A DNA stretch of 64,000 nucleotides from Streptomyces humicola (GCF_024436035.1 NZ_JANFNG010000016.1:79903-143902), one strand, 5' to 3'; positions 25,652-34,547 are shown, counted from the first letter of the stretch. Notes: a model not told the origin generated them from the sequence alone. Program-made: numbers and translations.

Positions 25652-26788
25652 GTGACCGAGAGCACCACCCTGCGGGAGCGGCTGGCCGCGTTGCGCGGAC
25701 CGGCCGTTCCACCACGAGCGCTCGATGCCCGGGCGCTCGCCGCGCTGGCCGCCAATCCCGGGTGCGGACGGCGGGCGCTGCTCGACGCGGCCGGGGTGGA
25801 CAAGGCCGCGGTGGCACGGGTGTTGGGGGCGCCCGCGCCATTCGGGCAGTCGCAGTTCGCTTTCGCGCGCGGGCACGCCTTCGAGGCGCGGGTGAAGGCC
25901 GACGGCTGCCAGGAGCTGCTGCGGCTGCTGGGCGCGACGAACAGCGAAGCGGATGCAGTGGCGGCGCTGCCCGACCTGAGCGCACCGGACCCGCAGGCGC
26001 GCGCCGCCCGTACCCGGCTCGCGCTCGAACAGCTGTCACCTGCGGGCGGCTGGGCGCTGCTCGACCACCCGATGCTCGTGCTCGACGTCGCCGGGTCGCC
26101 CGCATATCTGGAGCCCGACGCGATCGCCGTGCGCCCGGACGGGTCGTGGACGGTGATCGAGGTCAAGTCCTTCCCCGTCCTCGACGGGAGCGCCGATCCG
26201 GTGAAGGTGGGCGCGGCGGCGCGGCAAGCCGCCGTCTACGTGCTGGCGCTGGAACGGATCCGGCCGGGCGCGGCCCGGCCGGAGGCGCTGCTGGTCTGCC
26301 CGAAGGACTTCTCCAATCTGCCCACCGCCGAGCTGCTCGACGTACGCAAGCAGCTGTCGGTCACCCGGCGGCAGTTGGCCCGGCTCACCCGGGTCGAGGA
26401 GCTCCTCGCAGGCCTGCCGGAGGGCACCACGTTCGATCTGCGGCTCGCGGACGACGACAGACAGCAACATGAGCCGCTGGCGCGGCGGGCCACCCGGCCG
26501 GGCGCCGAACTCGCCGCGGCCGTCGACTCGGTGCCGTCCGCCTACGCACCGGAATGCCTCGCGACCTGTGAACTCGCCTTCCACTGCAGGGAACGGGCGC
26601 GTGCCATGGGGTCGGTCGAATCGCTGGGGCGCTCGCTGCGCGGCGAGCTCGGTGCGCTGGCCACCGTCGAGCAGGTGCTCGCGGCAGCCTCCGCGGACGG
26701 CGGCGCCTCGGACGATCCGGCGGTGGCCGCGCTGCGCAGGGCCGCGGCGCTGCGCTCCCAGGCACTGCAGGAGGCGGCATGTCGCTGA
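25652..26788 (+). CDS. RecB/Cas4-type PD-(D/E)XK nuclease with probable Fe-S cluster
   Basis: A 378-residue nuclease; I do not know a name for it. The fold motifs appear in order: G74-H75-x2-E78 (ARGHAFEARV), Asp156 (LEPDAIAV), Glu170-x-Lys172 (VIEVKSF), and Gln192-x3-Tyr196 (RQAAVYVLAL). This is the RecB/AddB/Cas4/Dna2 set with its QxxxY motif. Cysteines lie at 38 and at 302, 306 and 312 (CLATCELAFHC), one before and three after the catalytic core, the usual arrangement for a 4Fe-4S staple. The GTG at 25652 gives this start. Its stop overlaps the next gene. It should cut single-stranded DNA ends together with the helicase encoded two genes on. Confidence 0.85.
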   Translation: MTESTTLRERLAALRGPAVPPRALDARALAALAANPGCGRRALLDAAGVDKAAVARVLGAPAPFGQSQFAFARGHAFEARVKADGCQELLRLLGATNSEADAVAALPDLSAPDPQARAARTRLALEQLSPAGGWALLDHPMLVLDVAGSPAYLEPDAIAVRPDGSWTVIEVKSFPVLDGSADPVKVGAAARQAAVYVLALERIRPGAARPEALLVCPKDFSNLPTAELLDVRKQLSVTRRQLARLTRVEELLAGLPEGTTFDLRLADDDRQQHEPLARRATRPGAELAAAVDSVPSAYAPECLATCELAFHCRERARAMGSVESLGRSLRGELGALATVEQVLAAASADGGASDDPAVAALRRAAALRSQALQEAACR

Positions 26789-28317
26789 TGGTGACTCTCG
26801 CGCGAGCGCAGGCCGCGGCCGAGGGGCGCGCCCAGCCGCTCGCAACGGTCGGACACCGCCATCTGTCCCAACGCCCCTTGGTCCTGGTGATGTTGACGAC
26901 CGCGGGCGAGGTGGGCGCTCCGCTGGGCGCGCTGGTCGGGACGGACCGGGACGCGCCGCGGCTGCTCGTCGTGCCGCAGCCGCGCGACCGGCAGCTGCGC
27001 TTCGCCTTCCTCGCGGAGCTGGCCGATGCCGTGCTGCCGTACATCGAGTCGTACGAGGACGCGGTCGAGACCGAACCTGCGACGCGGGCCAGGGAGGAGT
27101 CCGAGATCTGCGCGGACGCGCCGCAGCTGATCGTGCCGAACACCACGGCTATCGAGTACGTACGGCTGCTGGGCCGCTCCACGCGCTTTCGCCGCACCGC
27201 CGAGGACGACCCTGAAGAACCTTACCCGGCGCCCGAGCGGGTCCCGCTGCTCGGGCGCTGGCTGACGCATTACGGCGAGCGGGCGCGCACCCCGGGCAGT
27301 GCGCTGCTCATGGCCATGACCGACCTGCTCAGCCGCCACTGGGCGACCGGGCAGAGCGCCCTGGAGGACCAGCATCTGGGGGCGCTGCTCGCCTGGATCG
27401 ATCCGCCGACGGGGACGAACGGCGCGGCCGCCGCGCGTCTTGCGGAGGTGGCGCGCGACGAGCACGGTCTGCTGCTCAGCCCGCCCGCAGGGCCGCCCAC
27501 CGATCCAGTCTTCGACAACCGCGCCCTCGCCCCGGCGATGGCGCGATTCGACGCGGCGAGGACGGCGGGTGCGGACCTGGGCCCCGCCGAGCGGGCGATA
27601 CGCGACCTCGTGGCCGGCCAGCTACGTCCGACGTGGGACAACGTCTGGCGCGGCATCGATCTGCTGCGCACGTTGCCGCCGGCGTCCCGGGCCGGCGACC
27701 GCTGGAAGCGCGACCGCTGGTCGTTCACCGGTCACCGGGACCGGGTGCGAGCGGGCGAGCCGCCGCAGCCGAAGCGCGACGACGCGGTCACGGCCGCGCA
27801 GAAGCTCGCCGGGCGCGAGGCGGCGCAAGCCCGTCTCGAGGCGCAGGAGGCGCTGGACGACCCACTGGTGATGGCGGGACGGCGGCTGGCCGGCGAGGCG
27901 TTCGCGGGTGAGGTCGTCGAGGTCGAGATGGCGTACTCGGACGGCAGACGCCCGATGCCGCGGCCGCTGGTGAGCGTCGTCACGGGGGACCGGCCGCGCC
28001 TGGAGCCGGGCGCCAAGGTGTACCGAGTGCCGCCCGTGGCCGCCGTACCGTCCGCCCAGACCGCCGAGTTCGTCGCCGAGCGCGACGGGGCGCTGCTGCT
28101 CAGGCTGGTCAGCGGCATGGGCCGCGGCAAGGTGCCGGAGCCCGGCTCGGTGCCGGGCCAGGGCGACTTCGTCTGCTGGACGCTCTTCGAACACGCGCCC
28201 CACGGCGGCCCCGAGCTGCCGGACCCGCAGGACATCCCGTGGACCCACGGCGGCCCGCCCGGCTCCGCCCCGGCCGCCGCCGCGCCCGATCCCGTGACCG
28301 CGGAGGACTTCCTTTGA
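26779..28317 (+). CDS. Unrecognised middle protein of the nuclease-helicase operon
   Basis: A 512-residue soluble protein that I do not recognise. It overlaps the nuclease gene by 10 bp; a second ATG at 26788 would give a TGATG junction instead. The N-terminal 130 residues are mixed alpha/beta (RPLVLVMLTTAGEVGAPLGA, APRLLVVPQPRDRQLRFAFL). The middle is helical and rich in Arg and Glu (WDNVWRGIDLLRTLPPASRA). A beta-rich part near 390-480 resembles a small barrel (FAGEVVEVEMAYSDGRR, LLRLVSGMGRGKVPEPGSV), and the tail is Pro/Ala-rich. No Walker motif, nuclease motif or cysteine cluster is visible. Its fixed place suggests a structural or DNA-binding subunit. Confidence 0.75.
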   Translation: MSLMVTLARAQAAAEGRAQPLATVGHRHLSQRPLVLVMLTTAGEVGAPLGALVGTDRDAPRLLVVPQPRDRQLRFAFLAELADAVLPYIESYEDAVETEPATRAREESEICADAPQLIVPNTTAIEYVRLLGRSTRFRRTAEDDPEEPYPAPERVPLLGRWLTHYGERARTPGSALLMAMTDLLSRHWATGQSALEDQHLGALLAWIDPPTGTNGAAAARLAEVARDEHGLLLSPPAGPPTDPVFDNRALAPAMARFDAARTAGADLGPAERAIRDLVAGQLRPTWDNVWRGIDLLRTLPPASRAGDRWKRDRWSFTGHRDRVRAGEPPQPKRDDAVTAAQKLAGREAAQARLEAQEALDDPLVMAGRRLAGEAFAGEVVEVEMAYSDGRRPMPRPLVSVVTGDRPRLEPGAKVYRVPPVAAVPSAQTAEFVAERDGALLLRLVSGMGRGKVPEPGSVPGQGDFVCWTLFEHAPHGGPELPDPQDIPWTHGGPPGSAPAAAAPDPVTAEDFL

Positions 28318-29660
28318 GTGAGGCAGGTGAGGATTTCGACGCCGCTGCCGCCGCCGAGGCCGCCACCGAGGCGATCCTGCGCGATGCCCGGGACAGCCCG
28401 CACCGCGGCGTCGTCGTGGATTCGCCGCCGGGCGCGGGCAAGTCGACGCTGGTGGTGCGCGCGGCACGCCGACTCGCCGCCGACGGCGAGTCGTTGATGA
28501 TCGTCGCGCAGACCAACGCCCAGGTGGACGATCTCGTCGACCGGCTCGCGACCGCGGAGCCCGGCCTGCCCATCGGCCGGTTGCACGGCTCGGACGCCCC
28601 GCCCGACCCGGTGCTCGACCGGCACGCCTCGGTGCTGAAGTCCACGAAGGCGGCCGAACTGCGCGGGCAGCAGGTGGTGATCGCGACCGCCGCGAAGTGG
28701 GCGTACGTCAAGGGCAAGGACATCGAGCCGTGGCGCCACGCGATCGTCGACGAGGCCTACCAGATGCGCTCCGACGCGTTGCTGCGCGTGGCCGGGCTCT
28801 TCGAGCGCGCACTGTTCGTGGGCGACCCCGGCCAGTTGGACCCGTTCAGCGTGGTGGGCGCGGAGCAGTGGGCGGGGCTTTCGTACGACCCGTCGGCGAG
28901 CGCGGTGGTGACGCTGCTGGCGCACAATCCGCACCTGCCGCAGCACCGGCTGCCGGTCTCGTGGCGGCTGCCTGCCTCGGCTGCGCCGCTGATCTCCGAC
29001 GCCTTCTACCCATACACCCCGTTCCGCAGCGGCACGGGACCGGGCGAGCGGCGGCTGTCGTTCGCGCTCGCGTCGGACGGCGAGGGTCCGGACCGGGTGA
29101 TCGACGAGGCGGCGGCGAGCGGCTGGGGGCTGCTCGAACTGCCGGCGCGGCTCACGCCGCGTACCGATCCGGAGGCGGTCGCGGCGGTGGCCCGCGTCGT
29201 GCGGCGGCTGCTGGACCGGGGCGGGGCCACGACCGGCGAGCGTGCGGCGGAGCCGGCGCCGCTCACCGCGGACCGCATTGCCGTCGGCACAGCCCACCGC
29301 GATCAGGCAGCCGTGGTACGGGCGGAGCTCGGCGCGCTCGGGGTGGCGGGGGTCACGGTCGACACCGCGAACCGGCTGCAGGGCCGGGAGTTCGACGTCA
29401 CCGTTGTGCTGCACCCCCTGTCGGGGCGCCCCGACGCGACGGCGTTCCATCTGGAGACCGGCAGGCTGTGCGTGCTGGCGTCCCGGCACCGCCACGCATG
29501 CGTCGTGGTGTGCCGGGCAGGCGTTGCCGAGCTGCTGGACGAGCATCCGTCGACCGAACCGGTGCAGCTCGGTGTGACGGTGAAGTTCCCGGACGGCTGG
29601 GAGGCGAACCACGCGGTACTCGCCCGGCTCCGCGAGCACCGCATCGCCTGGACCCCCTGA
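28314..29660 (+). CDS. Superfamily 1 helicase, Upf1/Dna2 type
   Basis: A 448-residue ATP-dependent helicase. Motif I is DSPPGAGKST (36-45), motif II AIVDEAYQM (DEAxQ, Asp146), motif III LFVGDPGQLDPF (168-178), motif IV VSWRLPASA (near 216), motif V VDTANRLQGREFDVTVV (near 370), and the motif VI region LASRHRHACVVV. These follow the order and wording of SF1 helicases of the Upf1/Dna2 branch rather than UvrD. The start is TTG with GGAGG eleven bases upstream; it overlaps the stop of the preceding gene (TTGA), so all three genes are coupled. It has no nuclease or accessory domain of its own. Confidence 0.85.
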   Translation: MSEAGEDFDAAAAAEAATEAILRDARDSPHRGVVVDSPPGAGKSTLVVRAARRLAADGESLMIVAQTNAQVDDLVDRLATAEPGLPIGRLHGSDAPPDPVLDRHASVLKSTKAAELRGQQVVIATAAKWAYVKGKDIEPWRHAIVDEAYQMRSDALLRVAGLFERALFVGDPGQLDPFSVVGAEQWAGLSYDPSASAVVTLLAHNPHLPQHRLPVSWRLPASAAPLISDAFYPYTPFRSGTGPGERRLSFALASDGEGPDRVIDEAAASGWGLLELPARLTPRTDPEAVAAVARVVRRLLDRGGATTGERAAEPAPLTADRIAVGTAHRDQAAVVRAELGALGVAGVTVDTANRLQGREFDVTVVLHPLSGRPDATAFHLETGRLCVLASRHRHACVVVCRAGVAELLDEHPSTEPVQLGVTVKFPDGWEANHAVLARLREHRIAWTP

Positions 29661-29726
29661 GCGGCCCCGGGGGGCTTGTGCCGTGCGGGACAATGGATGG
29701 CGGCCCGAAAACCTGGAGGTACGCAG

Positions 29727-30092
29727 ATGTCCGAGCCGAAGCCGGCTCACCAGACGCCGCAGGAAGGACGACGCAGGATGCGCCCGGCACCGCTGCTGTT
29801 CGAGCCCGAAGCGGCCGCGTCCGACCCCGAGCACTTCTTCGACCTGGAGTCGATGGAGGACCCGCAGGAGCTGCTCGAACGGTCGACGGAGCTGGCGCTG
29901 GCGTTCCAGGCCGCCGCCGACCGGGCCACCGAGTTCCAGGCGATGGCTGCGGCACAGCTCGCCGACCCCAAGCGCTTCGACCGGATGTCGGTGGCAGGGA
30001 TCGCGCAGCGGGCGGAGTGGAGCGAGGACTATGCCAAGAAGATGATCGAGTTCGGCGCCGGTCTCCTCAAGCAGGGTGGTCCGCGGGACTGA
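29727..30092 (+). CDS. Small acidic protein after the helicase gene
   Basis: A 121-residue protein with no recognised domain. The ATG follows GGAGG. It is helical and acidic (PEHFFDLESMEDPQELLERS), with a possible coiled coil in the middle (LALAFQAAADRATEFQAMAA), and ends in a Lys/Gly tail. There is no signal peptide. It begins 66 bp after the helicase gene in the same direction and may belong to the transcript. Function unknown. Confidence 0.7.
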   Translation: MSEPKPAHQTPQEGRRRMRPAPLLFEPEAAASDPEHFFDLESMEDPQELLERSTELALAFQAAADRATEFQAMAAAQLADPKRFDRMSVAGIAQRAEWSEDYAKKMIEFGAGLLKQGGPRD

Positions 30093-30239
30093 GTGGCGAT
30101 GGTCCCGGACCGGGGGCCAACGCCGCGTACACGATCCGTTGGCATATGCGAGCGTAGCGTACTGGGTCGGCTGCCATCCTGTCCCGGATTCAAGTGTTTC
30201 GCTGGGGCGGGTGCCATCGCGCGGGTAGATGTATCGCGC

Positions 30240-30869
30240 ATGAGCGAATCGACGTGGGACAGCTCGTACGGACGGCACGCGCGCGGCATCTGGGGCATCG
30301 ACCGGCACGGCGAATGGCGTGACGACTCCCCCGGGCCCGCCGCCCCGGAGTCCGAGTACGTCACCGTGGCGGGCGCCGACTGGCTCGCCTCGGCGAGCTC
30401 CTTCCCCCGCAGCGTGCAGGCGCTCTGGTCGGCCAGGCCGACCTCGCCGAGCGTGCTGCCGTGCGGCACGGCCTTCGACGTGGTCAACCTCCCCGCGCTC
30501 TTCGGCCGCCGCGTTCTCGACCGGTTATGGGCGGCGGGACCGGGCTGCGGCCCGGTCGCCTCGCACCGCGGACGGATGCTGCTCTTCGCCGCCCCCGGCA
30601 CCGCCGACCGGCTGCCGGCACTGCTCGCCTGGGAGGAGTGGGGGGCAAGCGTGCCGCCGCTGCTCTTCCACGGGCTGGGCGACGCCGTGACCGTGCCGCC
30701 TCTGGTGCCGTCCGAGCGGGCCGCGGACGGGGCACGCGCCCGCTGGCTGGTGGCTCCGGACGCCCGGCACCCCTGGCTGCCGGGCGCCGATGTGCTGTTG
30801 TGGGCATGTCTGCGTGCCTCGCGGGCGGAGGCGGTCACGGAGGCGCTGGTCGCGGCCGATCCGACGTGA
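30240..30869 (+). CDS. Stand-alone prim-pol-like protein with a TTA codon
   Basis: A 209-residue protein like the stand-alone versions of the bifunctional primase/polymerase N-terminal domain that are common in Streptomyces: ASSFPRSVQALWSARPTSPS, VLPCGTAFDVVNLPALFGRR, GCGPVASHRGRMLLFAAPGT. True prim-pols carry the rest of the fold and catalytic acids downstream, which are not evident here, so it may be a binding or regulatory derivative. Leu96 is encoded by TTA, which should make translation bldA-dependent. The ATG at 30240 is preceded by a weak ribosome site. It is downstream of the nuclease-helicase genes in the same direction, with 147 bp between it and the small acidic protein. Confidence 0.7.
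   Translation: MSESTWDSSYGRHARGIWGIDRHGEWRDDSPGPAAPESEYVTVAGADWLASASSFPRSVQALWSARPTSPSVLPCGTAFDVVNLPALFGRRVLDRLWAAGPGCGPVASHRGRMLLFAAPGTADRLPALLAWEEWGASVPPLLFHGLGDAVTVPPLVPSERAADGARARWLVAPDARHPWLPGADVLLWACLRASRAEAVTEALVAADPT
30525..30527 (+). promoter_or_regulatory. In-frame TTA codon in the prim-pol-like gene
   Basis: The codon reads TTA in frame as Leu96, in GAC-CGG-TTA-TGG. It is one of two in-frame TTA codons I found in the genes checked; the other is in adpA. Expression should depend on bldA tRNA and so be growth-phase linked. Confidence 0.9.
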
Positions 30870-30928
30870 GGACATACCGATTTTTCATCCCTGTGAGCTG
30901 GGTGCTACTGTCTCCTTCGTCGAAACGG

Positions 30929-31001
<73 letters not shown>

Positions 31002-31026
31002 CTCCACGGCCATAGCCGTTGACCTG

Positions 31027-31051
31027 GGCGTTCCACTCACGGTGGGACGCC
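31027..31051 (+). terminator. Terminator after tRNA-Lys copy 1
   Basis: GGCGTTCCAC and GTGGGACGCC form a 10-bp stem with one G-T pair and a 5-base loop, followed by TTTCGT. It is 26 bp after the tRNA and also lies downstream of the convergent metalloprotease gene. Confidence 0.75.
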
Positions 31052-31094
31052 TTTCGTCATACGCCCCTCCCGTCGGACTCCCCTCAAGCTCCCC

Positions 31095-32459
31095 TCAGCC
31101 CCTTTTCACCTGCACCGTCCAGCCGCCTGCCGCGTCCTTGCCGAGGACGTCGATCTCGATGCCCGCGCCGCTGTCGATGAACCGTCCGCCCGTACCGAAG
31201 GGCGCGCGGTTGAGGGAATTGAACGAGCCGCTGCTGTAGTCGCACGCATTGGTGTTCGGGTGCGCGTTGACGATGGAGATCGGGCCGTCCCCGGTGTCGA
31301 CGTCCGTGCGGACCCGGTAGATCAGCACACCCTGGGAGCACGCCTGCGCGTCGTTGCCGAGGGAACGGCGAACCTCGACGACGTACGCGGCGGCGCGCCC
31401 ATACGGCACGACGACCGCCTTCTGCCCGCCGGGCGTCTCCAGGGGGGCGAGGTGGTAGAGCCGCCCCGGCGGATCGGCTGCCCGCTGCCCCCGCTGCCCC
31501 CGGCGTCCCTGCGCAGCCTTCGCCGCTTTCGCCGCCTTGGCCGGGACGACGCAGTCCACCTGGGAGTCGGAGAGCCAGCCGAGCCGCCATTTGTGCCAGG
31601 CGAAGAAATCGCCCTGCAGCCCCCAGTCGAGCGACATGCTGTCCCACTGCCCCGCGAGGGTGTCGGTGCGGCGGAAGTCGCTCACCGAGTACAGGTCGGG
31701 CAGGCCGAGCAGGTGGCCGTTCTCGTGCACGAGGACCCGGTATCCGGCCTGGTCGTGGCCGTATATCACGGAGACCCTGTCGAGCCGGGTGCCGTCGGCG
31801 GTGGTGGCTGCGTTGCCGCCGGTCCACGTGACGGACAGAACGGTCTCGTCGGCGGGCGGCCCCGCGTTGGGGGTGGCAATGACGTTGACCATGTTGTAGC
31901 CGCGGAAGTCGACGGCGTGGCCGACGACCTTGACCAGGTCGCGCATCATGGCGCGGTGCACGGGCCAGCCGTAGCCGCGCTCTATGCCGTACGAGGAGAA
32001 GGGCCGCGGCATCCGGAAGTACCGCAGCACCGGCACCGCGTGATAGCGCAGCCTGCCGTACGAGGCGCGGGCGTACCACTGCTGCACGGCCGGGAAGAAC
32101 TCGGCGTACCGCGCGGGGGCGCTCTCGGCGGCCGGCGCGTCGGGGAAGTCGATGAACAGGACCAGGGCACGCACGTCGCCCGTGGAGTGGGCGTAGTCGC
32201 TGCTGGGAGCGAGTGGGAAGCCCTCGGACATCGGGACGCCGGGGGTGGCGCGCAGTGCGCACGGGCGGGAGGCGGGCGCGGCGGGCGGAGCCGCGAGCCC
32301 GGCGGAGGCGGGCGAAACGGCCGATCCGCCGGCGGCGAGGAGCAGCAACGCGACAAGGGCCGCGACCCGTGCGGCCCTCGGACCCCTGACGCCTGTGCCC
32401 GCGTCGTCGCGTGCCCGCCGACGACCGGAATCATGCATTCTGCTCATCTCATCCACCAT
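31095..32459 (-). CDS. Secreted M6-family metalloprotease
   Basis: A protein of up to 454 residues with a signal peptide (AALVALLLLAAGGSAVSPASA). The zinc site is HENGHLLGLPDLY (first His near 245), the H-E-x-x-H-x-x-G-x-x-D pattern of M6 immune-inhibitor-A type proteases. LVLFIDFPDAPA is the typical first strand of the domain. A low-complexity Ala/Lys and Arg/Gly patch (about 305-325) interrupts the C-terminal part, and a beta-rich end domain (FGTGGRFIDSGAGIEIDV) closes the protein. The start is unclear; methionines at 1, 5 and 8 are all possible. It diverges from cdgA with 285 bp between and likely digests extracellular protein. Confidence 0.87.
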   Translation of the reverse strand: MVDEMSRMHDSGRRRARDDAGTGVRGPRAARVAALVALLLLAAGGSAVSPASAGLAAPPAAPASRPCALRATPGVPMSEGFPLAPSSDYAHSTGDVRALVLFIDFPDAPAAESAPARYAEFFPAVQQWYARASYGRLRYHAVPVLRYFRMPRPFSSYGIERGYGWPVHRAMMRDLVKVVGHAVDFRGYNMVNVIATPNAGPPADETVLSVTWTGGNAATTADGTRLDRVSVIYGHDQAGYRVLVHENGHLLGLPDLYSVSDFRRTDTLAGQWDSMSLDWGLQGDFFAWHKWRLGWLSDSQVDCVVPAKAAKAAKAAQGRRGQRGQRAADPPGRLYHLAPLETPGGQKAVVVPYGRAAAYVVEVRRSLGNDAQACSQGVLIYRVRTDVDTGDGPISIVNAHPNTNACDYSSGSFNSLNRAPFGTGGRFIDSGAGIEIDVLGKDAAGGWTVQVKRG

Positions 32460-32744
32460 GTGGCGGATTGCGGGCTTCTGCCCTGTTGTGCTGGTCCGGT
32501 CGAGTCAACCCGACATCATTACTTTCCGTAGCGGACGATCGCCATCGATCAGTTGAGTGCAGGCTGGCGCATCACTGGCACATCACCGGTGCAGGAACGG
32601 TCATTCCGTATGTGCGTGCCGAGAATCACCGTGGGAAACGGTGGCTCCTCGACACCGGAACCCTCTATGATCGCCACATTTCCAGCGTGAAACCGTCTTC
32701 TGACGGTATTCCAATACCTCCCCGACTACCTGTGCGAGACGACT

Positions 32745-34544
32745 GTGAAGCGGGAGCAAGCTGAAGGCGGACCCCAGGTCGGCCCCAGCAGCGAGCCCTC
32801 ATCTCCCTCTCGCCCCGTCACGGAATGTGACATTCCGGCGCCGGGATCGGCGCCGGATGCATTCCCGCTCGCGGAGGTCCGCGACTACCACGCGGCCTTC
32901 AACGTCGCCCGCACCGCCATGGCGCTCGTCGACCCCGACGGACGGCTCCTCGCCGCCAACTCCGCGCTCGGCTCGCTCCTCGGCGCCGACCCGGCCCGCC
33001 TCACCGCCTGCCGCGCCGCCGACCTGCTGGGAATCGCCGCCGACCGGCGGCTGAAGGACTCCTATCGCGAGGTGCTCGGCGGCCGCCGCGACCGACTGCG
33101 CTGCACCCGCCGCCTCAAGCACCCCGACGGTCGCGCGCTGTGGGCCGAGGTCACCGTCGCAGCGCTGCGCGGCGGCACCCCCGGCGCGCTGGTGTCGGTG
33201 GAGGATGTCACCGAGCGCCGGGAACTCGCCTCCAGGCTGCGCCACCTCCAGATGCACGACCCCGTGACCCGGCTCCCCAACCGCGCCCTGTTCTTCGAGC
33301 GGCTCACCGCCGCACTGCGCTCCCCCACCACCGGCCGGGTCGGGATCTGCTACCTCGATCTCGACGGATTCAAGGCGGTCAACGACACCCTCGGCCACGC
33401 GATCGGCGACCGGCTGCTCTCCGCCGTCGCGGCCCGGCTGCGCACAGTGGTCGAACACGGCGGACACCTGGCCGCCCGGCTCGGCGGTGACGAATTCGCC
33501 CTGCTGGTCGAGGAGTCGGAGGGAACGGAGCAGGCGGTCTCCCTCGCCGGCTCCGTACTCGCCGCGCTGCAGCGCCCGTTCGACCTCGAAGGCCACCGGC
33601 TGGCGATCTCGGCCAGCGTCGGCGTGGTCGAACGCCCCGCCGCCGGCACCACTCCCACCGGACTGATGCAGGCCGCCGACACCACGCTGTACTGGGCGAA
33701 AGCCGACGGCAAGGCCCGCTGGACGCTCTTCGACCCGGAGCGCAACGCCCACCGGATGACCCGCCAGGCACTGTGCAGCACCCTGCGGCAGGGCGTCGAA
33801 CGCGGTGAGTTCACCCTCGAATACCAGCCGCTCGTCGCGCTCGACAACGGACGGCTGCGTGGCGTGGAGGCCCTGGTCCGCTGGGACCACCCACAGTTCG
33901 GGCGGCTGGCGCCGAATCGGTTCATCGGATTGGCTGAGGAAAACGGCTCGATCGTCCAGCTGGGCCGCTGGGTGCTCGCCGAGTCCTGCCGCCGCGCCCG
34001 CGCCTGGCAGAAGGACCACCCCGACGACCCGATCTTCGTCAGCGTCAATGTCGCGGTCCGCCAGGTATGGGACTCGGACCTGGTGACGGATGTGGCCACC
34101 ATCCTCGACGAGACGGGCCTGCCGCCGGAGCTGCTGCAGCTCGAACTGACGGAGTCGGCGGTGATGGGCTCGGCGGGCCGGCCCCTGCAGGCGCTGCACG
34201 CGCTGAGCGAGATGGGCGTGCGGATCGCCATCGACGACTTCGGCACGGGCTATTCCAACCTGTCCTACCTGAGCAGACTGCCGGTGGCCGCGCTCAAGCT
34301 GGACGGGTCCTTCGTCCGCGGCTTCCGCTCCCATGAGCATCCGAATGCGGCCGATGAAACGATTGTCGAGGCATTGGTCCAACTCGCCCACCGGCTCGGT
34401 CTCACCGTCACCGCCGAGTGCGTGGAAAGCGCCGACCAGGCCGAACGGCTGCGCCGCATCGGCTGCGACACGGGCCAGGGCTGGTTCTACTCCCGCGCGG
34501 TCGCGCCCGACGGCATCTCGGCCATACTGGGCACCAGCCGGTAG
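32745..34544 (+). CDS. cdgA: CdgA-like PAS-GGDEF-EAL cyclic-di-GMP enzyme
   Basis: A 599-residue protein. A PAS domain spans about 45-165 (YHAAFNVARTAMALVDPDGR). The GGDEF domain (about 170-330) has LGGDEFALL with the signature near 248, so diguanylate cyclase activity is possible. The EAL domain (about 350-595) keeps EALVRW (near 373), DDFGTGYSNL (near 496) and TAECVES, the residues needed for phosphodiesterase activity. CdgA in S. coelicolor has this layout and lies at this distance from adpA; it is a BldD target and affects development. No membrane segment. The GTG at 32745 has no good ribosome site, so the start is uncertain; no other start lies before the PAS domain. Confidence 0.88.
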   Translation: MKREQAEGGPQVGPSSEPSSPSRPVTECDIPAPGSAPDAFPLAEVRDYHAAFNVARTAMALVDPDGRLLAANSALGSLLGADPARLTACRAADLLGIAADRRLKDSYREVLGGRRDRLRCTRRLKHPDGRALWAEVTVAALRGGTPGALVSVEDVTERRELASRLRHLQMHDPVTRLPNRALFFERLTAALRSPTTGRVGICYLDLDGFKAVNDTLGHAIGDRLLSAVAARLRTVVEHGGHLAARLGGDEFALLVEESEGTEQAVSLAGSVLAALQRPFDLEGHRLAISASVGVVERPAAGTTPTGLMQAADTTLYWAKADGKARWTLFDPERNAHRMTRQALCSTLRQGVERGEFTLEYQPLVALDNGRLRGVEALVRWDHPQFGRLAPNRFIGLAEENGSIVQLGRWVLAESCRRARAWQKDHPDDPIFVSVNVAVRQVWDSDLVTDVATILDETGLPPELLQLELTESAVMGSAGRPLQALHALSEMGVRIAIDDFGTGYSNLSYLSRLPVAALKLDGSFVRGFRSHEHPNAADETIVEALVQLAHRLGLTVTAECVESADQAERLRRIGCDTGQGWFYSRAVAPDGISAILGTSR

Positions 34545-34547
34545 CCG

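Noticed and set aside
25652..26788. A Cas4 protein of a CRISPR locus
   Set aside because: Motifs are shared with Cas4, but no cas1, cas2 or repeat array is in the window, and the partner is a helicase as in Dna2.
27732..30308. An 858-codon open frame on the minus strand opposite the nuclease-helicase operon
   Set aside because: It is antisense to genes with clear nuclease and helicase motifs. It is rich in Arg, Gly and Ala with no recognisable domain, as expected for a GC-rich shadow frame.
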